Shown here: positions 33,009 to 44,402 of the stretch, one piece after another
How positions within the stretch are numbered: the first letter of the stretch is position 1
Layout: each line of letters opens with the position of its first letter
Assembly: GCA_008828725.1 (NCBI GenBank)
Contig: MEHQ01003384.1
Coordinates: 62,001 to 126,000, forward strand
Source of the DNA: Saccharina japonica
Lineage: Eukaryota; Sar; Phaeophyceae; Laminariales; Laminariaceae
Length of the DNA stretch: 64,000 nucleotides
Direction of reading: 5' to 3'
Notes under the pieces: generated by a model
Seen by the model: the letters and a program-made list of their open reading frames with translations, nothing else
Told to the model about the DNA's origin: nothing
Databases searched by the model: none
Position numbers and translations under genes: made by a program

Positions 33009-33890
33009 TATATATACGCGATCAAAGTATCACACTCAGCTTGCAAAGTTGAGTTTCGACGAAATCCTCGATCTCACAGCTGTTTTTTTTTTTTTTTTTA
33101 TATATAAATACACAGCAGCAGTAGTAGTATTAATAGTAGTAGTAGTAGTAGTAGAGATAAAAAAGACTACCGGCAATGTTTCCGTTTTTTTTTGTTCATC
33201 CTCGGACGGATCGGTCAAAATCAGCCTTAAGCTCACCACACTTGCACATACAGTGGGTACCCCGACTTAAGAGAGGGCACGCTATTAATAAGACAATAGT
33301 ACAGCGGTTGAGAGAGGCTGAAAATAGGCCGGACCACGCCCACGTACACGAAAGCTACCACCCTGTCCCGAAACATAAGCACCATTTTTATTGAATAATC
33401 AATGTATAAAAGGTGTTTATGTTTAGGGACAAAAGCGGAACATAGTCCCCACCGCTGTGGATAGCTACGTATCGACAACAGAGAAGGCTATTCATAGTTT
33501 AACCCTTTTAGGACTGCAGTCCCTTTTTGGGGACAAACCACTCAAATTATAAGTAATTTGTCCCCAAAACGGGACTCCAGTCCTATAAGGGTTAAGGCCG
33601 TTTCCTATGCGGTTCGATTTCGAGCTTCAGATTTGTATTTTTCGATCTCAAAAACGAAAGCACCGTCCTATGCAGTCCGATTATGCAAAATCTGACCGGA
33701 AATTTTTCGATTTGAGAATCCGATGACCCAAGTCGTCGGATTTTGGCCCAAAATCCGACGACTTGGGTCATCAGATTTTCAAATCGAAAAATGGCATGGT
33801 CTCTAAATTCAAGATGTTATCCACGCAGCAAGCAAGCAGCAGCAGCAGCACGATCGATGAGTTGGATGGTGACACAGCGACGTTGCTTCG
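33009..33890 (+). repeat. Partial X segment (X0) at the left edge of the array
   Basis: Matches 40,000-40,859 and 52,260-53,132 with no difference I could see. It contains a (TAG)n tract, the Stowaway-like hairpin (33,355-33,440), the TTAA-flanked hairpin (33,503-33,591) and the left part of the Harbinger-type element. It stops inside that element at GACGTTGCTTCG, where a single N (33,891) joins it to the start of a forward Y segment. Confidence 0.9.
33503..33591. mobile_element. piggyBac-type MITE, 89 bp, TTAA-flanked
   Basis: Ends CCCTTTTAGGACTGCAGTCC and its diverged complement, with TTAA on both sides (33,499-33,502 and 33,592-33,595). TTAA duplication with CCC-starting ends is the piggyBac pattern. 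Other array copies: 39,345-39,434, 40,472-40,560, about 51,618-51,706 and 52,745-52,833. An independent insertion of the same length lies at 60,033-60,121. Confidence 0.8.
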
Positions 33891-33891
33891 N
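33891..33891. other. Single N at an array junction
   Basis: It joins the interior of the Harbinger-type element (X0) to forward Y beginning CGAGCGCAGCCGCTGGCG. The same N followed by the same first base occurs at 46,158. Confidence 0.95.
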
Positions 33892-35522
33892 CGAGCGCAG
33901 CCGCTGGCGCTCGAATCTTTGACCATGGCCGTTTCTGCGTGGCACTTCAGGTGATTTGTGTTTTGTGTGTGTGTGTTTGTGTGTGTGTTTTGTTGTGATT
34001 TATGAATTCGAACACCTCAAGATGTATGCACACATATTATACGAGCTGGGCCAGCCAGAGTCACTGCCTTGAGCGGTGGATTGATTGCCTGTGCCCCGTT
34101 CAATATATTGCCAGCTATGTATCTGGCATGTAATTACGAGAGCGAATGCGAGGTTCTAGGTCTAGGTTTGGCGCGCGCGCGCCGAAAAAAGTAAGGATCG
34201 CCTTTCGAATTTTTGCAGCAGTCCAACGTGTCAAATGTGTTTGAATGATACAATACGCCCGTCCACCAATGCACGCGAGTTGACGACACAGCAGTTACAA
34301 TTTTTCGTGCTGCTGCATGCGAGCGAGTGAGTGGGTTTTTTTTTATTTCATAGCGACGCGCTAATCTATCTTCGCATGTACAGAACCAACTACAAACTCG
34401 TTTGGGCTGTCCGTCGGTGTTGCTTGCCCGGTTATTTGCTACTTGCCCGGTGGCGGCTACTTATTTTTTCTTGCTTTCGTAGCTTTCAAGATTTTTTTTT
34501 GTTATGTTGTTCGTTCTTGCCCGGTGGTTATATATCATACTATTAATATTAATAATAGCGTACGAGTAGAGAGTACCTGGTATATATGTATGATACGAGG
34601 CACGAACGCCTGCTGCTGTTGTGTTATCCCTTTTCAGCCTGCGACACCCCCCCCCCCCGGGATTTCAAGGCAACCATAATCGCGAAGAGGAACCTTGTAA
34701 CATATATATATATGTACCGGTATATGTGCCGCGTTAAAAATGATGCCCCCCCCTTCCCCCCCAAAAAAAACAAAACAAAACAGTCAGCGGTCGGGTCGGC
34801 ACGAGCCGCTGGTGGTGGCGCTGACGGGGTCCACTGGGACCGGAAAGACGGAGACTGCGTGGGCTCTAGCGGAGAGCTTGCTGACCAAGAGGTGCCGCAT
34901 AGCCGGGGGCACGAAAGACATCCCTCGGGGGCTGCTCGTGCTGAAGTGAGGCAATGCACTGTTTTCTACAGTATACTCTGTACTCGGTATACTTCGAAGT
35001 ATATACATATACTCTGTATCGGGTGTATCGCAAGGGGGTGAATGAGGGGAAGGGTCCCGTTGTGTGTTATGTCCAGGAGGTTAATATGTGGTGAGGGAGG
35101 GGGGGCGTACTCATTTGTTGCTTGCCTTAGTCATTTGACCGTTGACCACGCATCCCTTTCGAGACGGAGCACCGTTCCTACTCCTAATAGAGACACCTCC
35201 AACAATTGGGCGCTCATTAAGTTGTTTCCATATATTACAAAGAAACTTTTTGCTAATTTGAATCGGCGGGCGGGGGGGGGGGGGGGGGTGGACCTTTGCA
35301 GTTGGTGCCGACGACAGCAGTGGTCCGTTTGTCGTATAATGTCAAAATATCCCCTCGTAGAATTAGACCAGTATATAATAGACCATGCCCCCCCGCGTTT
35401 CTGTTGGTAGGGCTGGGTTGAAAAGGCGCTCTCGAGACAGGAGAAGGAGGCGTGCCTTTGTTCTGTGTTACTCGTCGCGCCGGTGGCGTTATTCTGTTAT
35501 TTATTCTGCTTTCGCCTGATTC

Positions 35523-35570
<48 letters not shown>

Positions 35571-35831
35571 ATCAAACTGCACCGCGGGTATGTGTACGTC
35601 CCTTTTCCCGCCACGTCGTTGTGATATGATATCCATTCGGATGGGCTACCGGTGCGGTGCGGTACGGACGCACGATGCATCGTAGTGGGGGAGACTACGT
35701 GACGACGTCTAAAATTGACGAGTACCACCAGAAAATCCGGAGAAAGCTGGGGCAGCGCCTCAAGTACTGCTCCGGAAACGTGGTGGTGTTGTTCGACGAA
35801 CTGCAGAAGGCCGCACCGGGAACGCTAGACT
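33892..35831 (+). CDS. Torsin-like exons a (partial), b and c, array copy 1
   Basis: Exon a, 33,892-33,950, is cut at its 5' side by the N junction and keeps only its last 59 bp. Exon b (Walker A) is 34,784-34,945 and exon c (Walker B) is 35,686-35,831. They are identical in translation to the complete minus-strand copy at 56,346-58,347. Here they lie on the plus strand, facing away from exon d at 32,452-32,618. They cannot be spliced to it as assembled. No downstream sensor exon follows on this strand. Confidence 0.75.
35096..35262 (-). repeat. C-tailed interspersed repeat, R1 type, inside Y
   Basis: G run, GCGTACTCATTTGTTGCTTG, GTCATTTGACCGTTGACC, CGAGACGGAGCACCG, GGAGACACC-like blocks and CCATATATTACAAAG. 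Copies at 44,663-44,829, 47,363-47,529 and 56,915-57,081. It lies in the intron between torsin exons b and c. Confidence 0.85.
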
Positions 35832-36499
35832 GTGAGAACCGACCGACCGACCGGCCGACCGACCGACCGACCCTCCTCAAAGCATTGCGGGTGTCTCGAG
35901 GAGTTACGCTTCCGATCTCTTGTCTCGCTCCTACATTCCGTTTCCGAACCTAATCTCACTCTTACATATGTTCAACACCTGGTAGGCTTTTCCAGTAAAG
36001 TCGGGACGCGGCAGGTGGGGGGGGGGGGTCGGGGAGGTAGGCAGTTCTCCAGCGCATGGTGACGTGCTGAATAATTTTGTTGTTGGTTGCGTTTTCGTAC
36101 CAATGAAAGGCGGTGCACTTAATAGACCGAGTATTGATTGTGCTTGCACTCGATTACAACAGGTACGATGACGGTTACATATATTAGGGAGTTCATATAC
36201 TTGATGAGGCTTTCTCCATCTGTGTGGTCTCGTACTTGCTGGGTACTTCGCTTCCGACTTCGCTTCGCCTCCGCTTCGAGGTCCACCTGCGAGGTCTGAT
36301 AATATATATATACTTAACTACGTGATTTATGTCTACACGAGGAGCGCTCCAGCACCTTGACCCTGTCCGCCTGTGTAGGGCCCGTCATGCGCCCGAGGTT
36401 GAATCAATACGCTGTAGCGTGTTGACGCTATCGATCTCGAGGCTGCTAGGGGCTTCAGGCGGTACAGCCCTTGGAGGACCGAGGGTGGTTATTTCCGCA

Positions 36500-37690
36500 T
36501 CGAGATGGATGCCGTGGAATTTGAAAGATGGAAGACGGTGCAGCTGATGGGGATCGTCGACAAGCTGCACTGCGAGCGCCTCGTTCCGGTTGAACGCATC
36601 GTGCACTATGAAGGAGCTTGGGCCGCGCGTACTGGAAGGGTTGCCGTGCTTGCATAAGAGAGGGCTCGTCTCAACGAGGTGTATTTTCGGATTTATTCGG
36701 CACAGCACCAGCTCAAGTGGAGGCAAGAGGTCATACACCCGATACGGCCGCAGCAGCAGCAGCGTGCCGCCTCGGCCAGGCGCGAGCCGGCGCTGGTGGA
36801 CCCGCTTGCTGCTCGAGGCACGAGCAACGCAGGCGGGCAGCGGCAGCATTAGCAGCAGCAGCAGCCGGAGCAGCAGCAGCCGCAGCAACCGGAGCAGCAG
36901 CAGCCGCAGCAACCGGAGCAGCAGCAGCCACAGCAGCCGCAGCAGCTGCAGCTGGCAGCCCTCCGGAGGGAGATGGAGATGCTGAGAGGAGAGTTGGCAG
37001 TAGCGAAGCTGAGTGTCGCGACGAGCGAGGCCCAGTGCGCTGATTTGGAGAGGACAACGGCAGAGCAGAGGAGGATAGCAGCTGGGACAACAGTGCGGCA
37101 AGGGCAGGAGGCTCGAGCCGGCACGTTGACCACTGCTGTAAACCATACCCGCTTTGCGCCAACCCCCAAGTTCGATGAGGAAGGTACGAGAGAAGAAAAA
37201 GGAGAGAAGAAGGCAGACGGAGACAGAGAAGAACAAGCTGAGGAGCTAGGTGGAGAGCAGTCCTCTCGGAGCGGCAGCAGTGCACAGGATCCTTCGTCAC
37301 CGCGGGGTGGGTTTCAACGTGGCGCGCAGACGGAGCCACCTGCTCTTGCGCGCCCGGGCTCACCCAACAAACCGGCTCAAAGGGGCTACTCTCAATCGGA
37401 CGCGGCTGCGGCAGGGCCTCCTGCCCGTCCTGCGCACTGCTGCCGCTCCGAGAGGTCTGCTCTCCACCTAGCTCCTCAGCTTGTTCTTCTTCTCTGTCTC
37501 CGTCTCCGTCTGCCTTCTTCGCTCCTTTTTCTTCTCTCGTACCTTCCTCATCGAACTTGGGGGTTGGCGCAAAGCGGGTATAGTTTACAGTAGTGGTCAA
37601 CGTGCCGGCTCGAGCCTCCTGCCCTTGCCGCACTGTTGTCCCAGCTGGTGTCCTCCTCCGCTCTGCCGTTGTCCTCTCCAAATCAATACC
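36500..37690 (+). other. Coding-like glutamine-rich and coiled-coil segment with a 640-bp hairpin
   Basis: Unrecognised. A stretch starting MDAVEFERWKTVQLMGIVDK at 36,506 is followed by Q/P repeats (QQQPEQQQPQQ) at about 36,855-36,950, then LAALRREMEMLRGELAVAK, a good coiled-coil heptad. From 37,042 the sequence folds back: 37,042-37,283 is repeated in reverse at about 37,427-37,683 with scattered differences. The region between WB and the next torsin exon is intronic for that gene. Element-derived or host origin is open. Copies lie in all four Y segments. Confidence 0.45.
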
Positions 37691-38040
37691 GAGGAATACC
37701 ACCATCGCGCCCTTCGATGGTATATACAACATATATTTGCCTTTGTTCGTGCGCTGGACCCCCCAGCGTTTTGAAGATATTTTATTTGAGTTTCCAGTAC
37801 TCTGACGGAAGGAGCTTATTACGTTTTCCCGCGAGTGTTTATATGTATGTAGACGGTTTTCGATGCCGAATCGAGCGGGGCAATGAGGCCCGCGGCTCGA
37901 TGTAGTAAATCTTCGGTCGAGTTGCCGTACTTACCGGGTAACATATCATACGAGTACGTCTTGGGTGTGTTGGATACCCGCTGCCGTTCAAGTACGACAC
38001 CACAAGCGCCCCGCCCCCCCTTGTGACGCATGTTTCCCCC

Positions 38041-38345
38041 GGGGGGGGGGGGGGGGGTGTACTTCATTTTCATGCCTGGCCGTAGTCGTATGACCATAGA
38101 CCCTCGCATCCCTACAATGCCGGGAAGGAGCATGTCGGGTTTTCACCGACCAGGCAGACATTGCTAGCACCAAGCGCGAAGCGCCGTAAGGTGTTGGCGA
38201 GTCGCATGAAGGGTGAGCTGCATCNACTACGTAAGGAACCGCTTGTAGGCGACGTCTTGCAATGGATGACGCTTTAATAATTTAAAGGGTCCACTCTGAG
38301 TGAACTATGCGGGTCATTTACCCCGCGTGGCTTCTGAGGTGCCAT
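38041..38345 (-). repeat. C-tailed interspersed repeat, R2 type, in Y and the linker
   Basis: G run of 17, GTGTACTTCATTTTCATGCC, CGTAGTCGTATGACCATAG, CGCATCCCTACAATGCC, GGCAGACATTGCTAGCACC. The distal half runs into the noisy linker, past the N at 38,225. Copies end at about 41,870, 50,323 and 54,119. Confidence 0.8.
38225..38225. other. Single N in the linker of unit 1
   Basis: It lies within R2 sequence (GAGCTGCATC N ACTACG). The homologous place in unit 3, about 50,490, has no N and differs by small indels. Confidence 0.95.
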
Positions 38346-38527
38346 ACGAATACACTCTTGTGAACGGAGACGATGACGGCCACCGCGCTCCGATCAAGAG
38401 TCTATGTTCTGCTGCTGCTGTTGTGTCTCTTAGGAACGGCGTTGAACTGCCTAGCCTGCCTATAAGTGTCTTTGGGCGTTGCCTATATAAGACGGGTGAA
38501 ACAGGCCGTACGATACCCCTTGGTTTA

Positions 38528-39314
38528 GGCCGTTTCCTATGCGGTTCGATTTTTGAGCTTCAGATTATGGTCTGATCGATTTTTCAGCGACCTAGTTCGA
38601 AAATCGAAACAGTCTTCTTATGCGAGAAAACACGAATTTGTTTATCATACGTGCAGATATTTGAGCAAACGGCAAGACCAACTGCTGTTGCTGTTGTTGT
38701 TGTTGTGATTTGGCGCCGCGAAGAGACGCGCCGAGTGCCTGTACTGGGCGTAGAACCCAAGCGTTCAGAAGCCACGCTGGCTGCCTCTGGCCTGGCGGCG
38801 ACGCGCCGAGTGCGCTCAGCCGACCTGTCTTGGTATTTTGTATTTTGACACAACGAAGCATCAGAGCGTTGACTCTGTGTACTGTACTGCTGCTGCTGCT
38901 GTAAAATCTACGAGTAGCGGCGAGGCGCGCGCCGAGTGCGCTTCCCTTCGTCTCTAGGCCCGAGTCCCGCGCCAGCCGACTGCAGTTTGGCGACGGAGAG
39001 GCCCACCGATCGTCGGTTGCGCGTCGGGCACGAAGCAACGTCGCTGTGTCACCATCCAACTCATCGATCGTGCTGCTGCTGCTGCTTGCTTGCTGCGTGG
39101 ATAACATCTTGAATTTAGAGACCATGCCATTTTTCGATTTGAAAATCTGATGACCCAAGTCGTCGGATTTTGGGCCAAAATCTGACGACTTGGGTCATCG
39201 GATTCTCGAATCGAAAAATTTCCGGTCAGATTCTGCACAATCGGACTGCATATGACGGTGCTTTCGTTTTTGAGATCGAAAAATACAAATCTGAAGCTCG
39301 AAATCGAACCGCAT
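38528..39314. mobile_element. PIF/Harbinger-type element in unit 1 (reverse)
   Basis: Reverse copy of the 40,565-41,365 element. The end next to the linker is intact (GGCCGTTTCCTATGCGG after TTA). The other end is shortened (CCGCATAAGCCC). Confidence 0.7.
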
Positions 39315-40564
39315 AAGCCCGACACCACTACAGCGTCTCCTTAACCCTTTAGGACTGGAGTCCCGTTTTGGGGACAAATTACTTATGAATTTGAGTGGTT
39401 TGTCCCCAAAAACGGGACTGCAGTCCTAAAAGGGTTAAACTATGAATAGCCTTCTCTGTTGTCGATACGTAGCTATCCACAGCGGTGGGGACTATGTTCC
39501 GCTTTTGTCCCTAAACATAAACACCTTTTATACATTGATTATTCAATAAAAATGGTGCTTATGTTTCGGGACAGGGTGGTAGCTTTCGTGTACGTGGGCG
39601 TGGTCCGGCCTATTTTCAGCCTCTCTCAACCGCTGTACTATTGTCTTATTAATAGCGTGCCCTCTCTTAAGTCGGGGTACCCACTGTATGTGCAAGTGTG
39701 GTGAGCTTAAGGCTGATTTTGACCGATCCGTCCGAGGATGAACAAAAAAAAACGGAAACATTGCCGGTAGTCTTTTTTATCTCTACTACTACTACTACTA
39801 CTATTAATACTACTACTGCTGCTGTGTATTTATATATAAAAAAAAAAAAAAAAACAGCTGTGAGATCGAGGATTTCGTCGAAACTCAACTTTGCAAGCTG
39901 AGTGTGATACTTTGATCGCGTATATATATACCTACGCGTCAGGCCACAATCGCCCCAGCCAGATATACCTTGGTATATATATATACGCGATCAAAGTATC
40001 ACACTCAGCTTGCAAAGTTGAGTTTCGACGAAATCCTCGATCTCACAGCTGTTTTTTTTTTTTTTTTTATATATAAATACACAGCAGCAGTAGTAGTATT
40101 AATAGTAGTAGTAGTAGTAGTAGAGATAAAAAAGACTACCGGCAATGTTTCCGTTTTTTTTTGTTCATCCTCGGACGGATCGGTCAAAATCAGCCTTAAG
40201 CTCACCACACTTGCACATACAGTGGGTACCCCGACTTAAGAGAGGGCACGCTATTAATAAGACAATAGTACAGCGGTTGAGAGAGGCTGAAAATAGGCCG
40301 GACCACGCCCACGTACACGAAAGCTACCACCCTGTCCCGAAACATAAGCACCATTTTTATTGAATAATCAATGTATAAAAGGTGTTTATGTTTAGGGACA
40401 AAAGCGGAACATAGTCCCCACCGCTGTGGATAGCTACGTATCGACAACAGAGAAGGCTATTCATAGTTTAACCCTTTTAGGACTGCAGTCCCTTTTTGGG
40501 GACAAACCACTCAAATTATAAGTAATTTGTCCCCAAAACGGGACTCCAGTCCTATAAGGGTTAA

Positions 40565-41365
40565 GGCCGTTTCCTATGCGGTTCGATTTCGAGCTTCAGA
40601 TTTGTATTTTTCGATCTCAAAAACGAAAGCACCGTCCTATGCAGTCCGATTATGCAAAATCTGACCGGAAATTTTTCGATTTGAGAATCCGATGACCCAA
40701 GTCGTCGGATTTTGGCCCAAAATCCGACGACTTGGGTCATCAGATTTTCAAATCGAAAAATGGCATGGTCTCTAAATTCAAGATGTTATCCACGCAGCAA
40801 GCAAGCAGCAGCAGCAGCACGATCGATGAGTTGGATGGTGACACAGCGACGTTGCTTCGTGCCCGACGCGCAACCGACGATCGGTGGGCCTCTCCGTCGC
40901 CAAACTGCAGTCGGCTGGCGCGGACTCGGGCCTAGAGACGAAGGGAAGCGCACTCGGCGCGCGCCTCGCCGTACTCGTAGATTTTACAGCAGCAGCAGCA
41001 GTACAGTACACAGAGTCAACGCTCTGATGCTTCGTTGTGTCAAAATACAAAATACCAAGACAGGTCGGCTAGAGCGCACTCGGCGCGTCGCCGCCAGGCC
41101 AGAGGCAGCCAGCGTGGCTTCGAACGCTTGGGTTCTACGCCCAGTACAGTGCACTCGGCGCGTCTCTTCGCGGCGCCAAATCACAACAACAACAACAACA
41201 ACAGCAGTTGGTCTTGCCGTTTGCTCAAATATCTGCACGTATGATACAACAAATTCGTGTTTTCTCGCATAAGAAGACTGTTTCGATTTTCGAACTAGGT
41301 CGCTGAAAAATCGATCAGACCAGAATCTGAAGCTCAAAAATCGAACCGCATAGGAAAAAACGGCC
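40565..41365. mobile_element. PIF/Harbinger-type non-autonomous element, 801 bp
   Basis: Inverted ends of GGCCGTTTCCTATGCGG (the right end has a few changes) are flanked by TAA (40,562-40,564 and 41,366-41,368). Inside are a smaller inverted pair (CCGACGACTTGGGTCAT at about 40,698-40,741), CAG triplets, and no transposase. Copies: 38,528-39,314, 50,803-51,590, 52,838-53,637, a partial at 33,596-33,890, and an end fragment outside the array at 63,020-63,124. Confidence 0.75.
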
Positions 41366-41368
41366 TAA

Positions 41369-41760
41369 TGAGGGGGCGTTTCTCGGCCTTGCTGCCCACA
41401 ACCGGCTCTTAAATAGGGGCACCCACATGTACCCACTGTATAAAGCACACGTGTCTTGTAGTGTGTCAGTTCAACCCGCCGCTTCCGTTGCAGCAGCACC
41501 AGCAGCAGCAGCAGCAGGCAGAACAAGCAAGCTGCTCGTACCTCGGGCGCCAGTGAGGTATATTTGTGTGACCCTCAGGTAGTAGTTGGTTACCTCCGCT
41601 CACGCCAACATAGTATACAACCCCATCCGTTATGGGGAGGGGGGTTATTTTCGCCTAGCGGCGTCACGTTACATTGTTCCTTTAGTACACCCCCCCCAGG
41701 ACTTGCTAGCACCCCATGCGACTCGCCCAACATCCGAGGCGCTTCGCGCTTGGTGCTAGC
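41369..41760. other. Linker of unit 2
   Basis: Resembles 53,638-53,990 but with many small indels, unlike the near-identical flanks. It contains CTCTTAAATAGGGGCACCC, CAGCAGCAG triplets and CTCACGCCAACAT. Reversed, it also resembles parts of the linkers of units 1 and 3 (CCTATTTAAGAGC). No gene. Confidence 0.7.
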
Positions 41761-44093
41761 AATGTCTGCCTGGTCGGTGAAAACCCGACATGCTCCTTCC
41801 CGGCATTGTAGGGATGCGAGGGTCTATGGTCATACGACTACGGCCAGGCATGAAAATGAAGTACACCCCCCCCCCCCCCCCCCCGGGGGAAACATGCGTC
41901 ACAAGGGGGGGCGGGGCGCTTGTGGTGTCGTACTTGAACGGCAGCGGGTATCCAACACACCCAAGACGTACTCGTATGATATGTTACCCGGTAAGTACGG
42001 CAACTCGACCGAAGATTTACTACATCGAGCCGCGGGCCTCATTGCCCCGCTCGATTCGGCATCGAAAACCGTCTACATACATATAAACACTCGCGGGAAA
42101 ACGTAATAAGCTCCTTCCGTCAGAGTACTGGAAACTCAAATAAAATATCTTCAAAACGCTGGGGGGTCCAGCGCACGAACAAAGGCAAATATATGTTGTA
42201 TATACCATCGAAGGGCGCGATGGTGGTATTCCTCGGTATTGATTTGGAGAGGACAACGGCAGAGCGGAGGAGGACACCAGCTGGGACAACAGTGCGGCAA
42301 GGGCAGGAGGCTCGAGCCGGCACGTTGACCACTACTGTAAACTATACCCGCTTTGCGCCAACCCCCAAGTTCGATGAGGAAGGTACGAGAGAAGAAAAAG
42401 GAGCGAAGAAGGCAGACGGAGACGGAGACAGAGAAGAAGAACAAGCTGAGGAGCTAGGTGGAGAGCAGACCTCTCGGAGCGGCAGCAGTGCGCAGGACGG
42501 GCAGGAGGCCCTGCCGCAGCCGCGTCCGATTGAGAGTAGCCCCTTTGAGCCGGTTTGTTGGGTGAGCCCGGGCGCGCAAGAGCAGGTGGCTCCGTCTGCG
42601 CGCCACGTTGAAACCCACCCCGCGGTGACGAAGGATCCTGTGCACTGCTGCCGCTCCGAGAGGACTGCTCTCCACCTAGCTCCTCAGCTTGTTCTTCTCT
42701 GTCTCCGTCTGCCTTCTTCTCTCCTTTTTCTTCTCTCGTACCTTCCTCATCGAACTTGGGGGTTGGCGCAAAGCGGGTATGGTTTACAGCAGTGGTCAAC
42801 GTGCCGGCTCGAGCCTCCTGCCCTTGCCGCACTGTTGTCCCAGCTGCTATCCTCCTCTGCTCTGCCGTTGTCCTCTCCAAATCAGCGCACTGGGCCTCGC
42901 TCGTCGCGACACTCAGCTTCGCTACTGCCAACTCTCCTCTCAGCATCTCCATCTCCCTCCGGAGGGCTGCCAGCTGCAGCTGCTGCGGCTGCTGTGGCTG
43001 CTGCTGCTCCGGTTGCTGCGGCTGCTGCTGCTCCGGTTGCTGCGGCTGCTGCTGCTCCGGCTGCTGCTGCTGCTAATGCTGCCGCTGCCCGCCTGCGTTG
43101 CTCGTGCCTCGAGCAGCAAGCGGGTCCACCAGCGCCGGCTCGCGCCTGGCCGAGGCGGCACGCTGCTGCTGCTGCGGCCGTATCGGGTGTATGACCTCTT
43201 GCCTCCACTTGAGCTGGTGCTGTGCCGAATAAATCCGAAAATACACCTCGTTGAGACGAGCCCTCTCTTATGCAAGCACGGCAACCCTTCCAGTACGCGC
43301 GGCCCAAGCTCCTTCATAGTGCACGATGCGTTCAACCGGAACGAGGCGCTCGCAGTGCAGCTTGTCGACGATCCCCATCAGCTGCACCGTCTTCCATCTT
43401 TCAAATTCCACGGCATCCATCTCGATGCGGAAATAACCACCCTCGGTCCTCCAAGGGCTGTACCGCCTGAAGCCCCTAGCAGCCTCGAGATCGATAGCGT
43501 CAACACGCTACAGCGTATTGATTCAACCTCGGGCGCATGACGGGCCCTACACAGGCGGACAGGGTCAAGGTGCTGGAGCGCTCCTCGTGTAGACATAAAT
43601 CACGTAGTTAAGTATATATATATTATCAGACCTCGCAGGTGGACCTCGAAGCGGAGGCGAAGCGAAGTCGGAAGCGAAGTACCCAGCAAGTACGAGACCA
43701 CACAGATGGAGAAAGCCTCATCAAGTATATGAACTCCCTAATATATGTAACCGTCATCGTACCTGTTGTAATCGAGTGCAAGCACAATCAATACTCGGTC
43801 TATTAAGTGCACCGCCTTTCATTGGTACGAAAACGCAACCAACAACAAAATTATTCAGCACGTCACCATGCGCTGGAGAACTGCCTACCTCCCCGACCCC
43901 CCCCCCCCACCTGCCGCGTCCCGACTTTACTGGAAAAGCCTACCAGGTGTTGAACATATGTAAGAGTGAGATTAGGTTCGGAAACGGAATGTAGGAGCGA
44001 GACAAGAGATCGGAAGCGTAACTCCTCGAGACACCCGCAATGCTTTGAGGAGGGTCGGTCGGTCGGTCGGCCGGTCGGTCGGTCGGTTCTCAC

Positions 44094-44354
44094 AGTCTAG
44101 CGTTCCCGGTGCGGCCTTCTGCAGTTCGTCGAACAACACCACCACGTTTCCGGAGCAGTACTTGAGGCGCTGCCCCAGCTTTCTCCGGATTTTCTGGTGG
44201 TACTCGTCAATTTTAGACGTCGTCACGTAGTCTCCCCCACTACGATGCATCGTGCGTCCGTACCGCACCGCACCGGTAGCCCATCCGAATGGATATCATA
44301 TCACAACGACGTGGCGGGAAAAGGGACGTACACATACCCGCGGTGCAGTTTGAT

Positions 44355-44402
<48 letters not shown>

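Larger units (their letters stand above)
33892..39953 (-). repeat. Array unit 1 (inverted): forward Y, linker, reverse X
   Basis: Forward Y (33,892 to about 38,224) matches 46,159 to about 50,490 at a constant offset of 12,267. It is mirrored by 41.76-46.03 kb and 53.99-58.29 kb. A linker with an N at 38,225 follows, then reverse X (38,528-39,953). Y holds torsin exons, a 46-base C run (35,525-35,570), an R1 repeat (35,096-35,262), the glutamine-rich segment with hairpin, and an R2 repeat (38,041-38,340). Confidence 0.9.

Noticed and set aside
36731-37732. 333-codon open frame antisense to the glutamine-rich segment (repeated in each Y)
   Set aside because: Its composition (A/P/L runs) mirrors CAG triplets read in another frame, and the hairpin makes part of both strands look alike. 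I kept the plus-sense reading as the better candidate, without certainty.
39900-40000. Unsplit circular-consensus read as the direct cause of the array
   Set aside because: The alternating order fits that idea, but no adapter-like sequence is visible at the X-X axes, and the 40-bp asymmetry with a TATATA switch fits strand switching better. Misassembly in general is not excluded.
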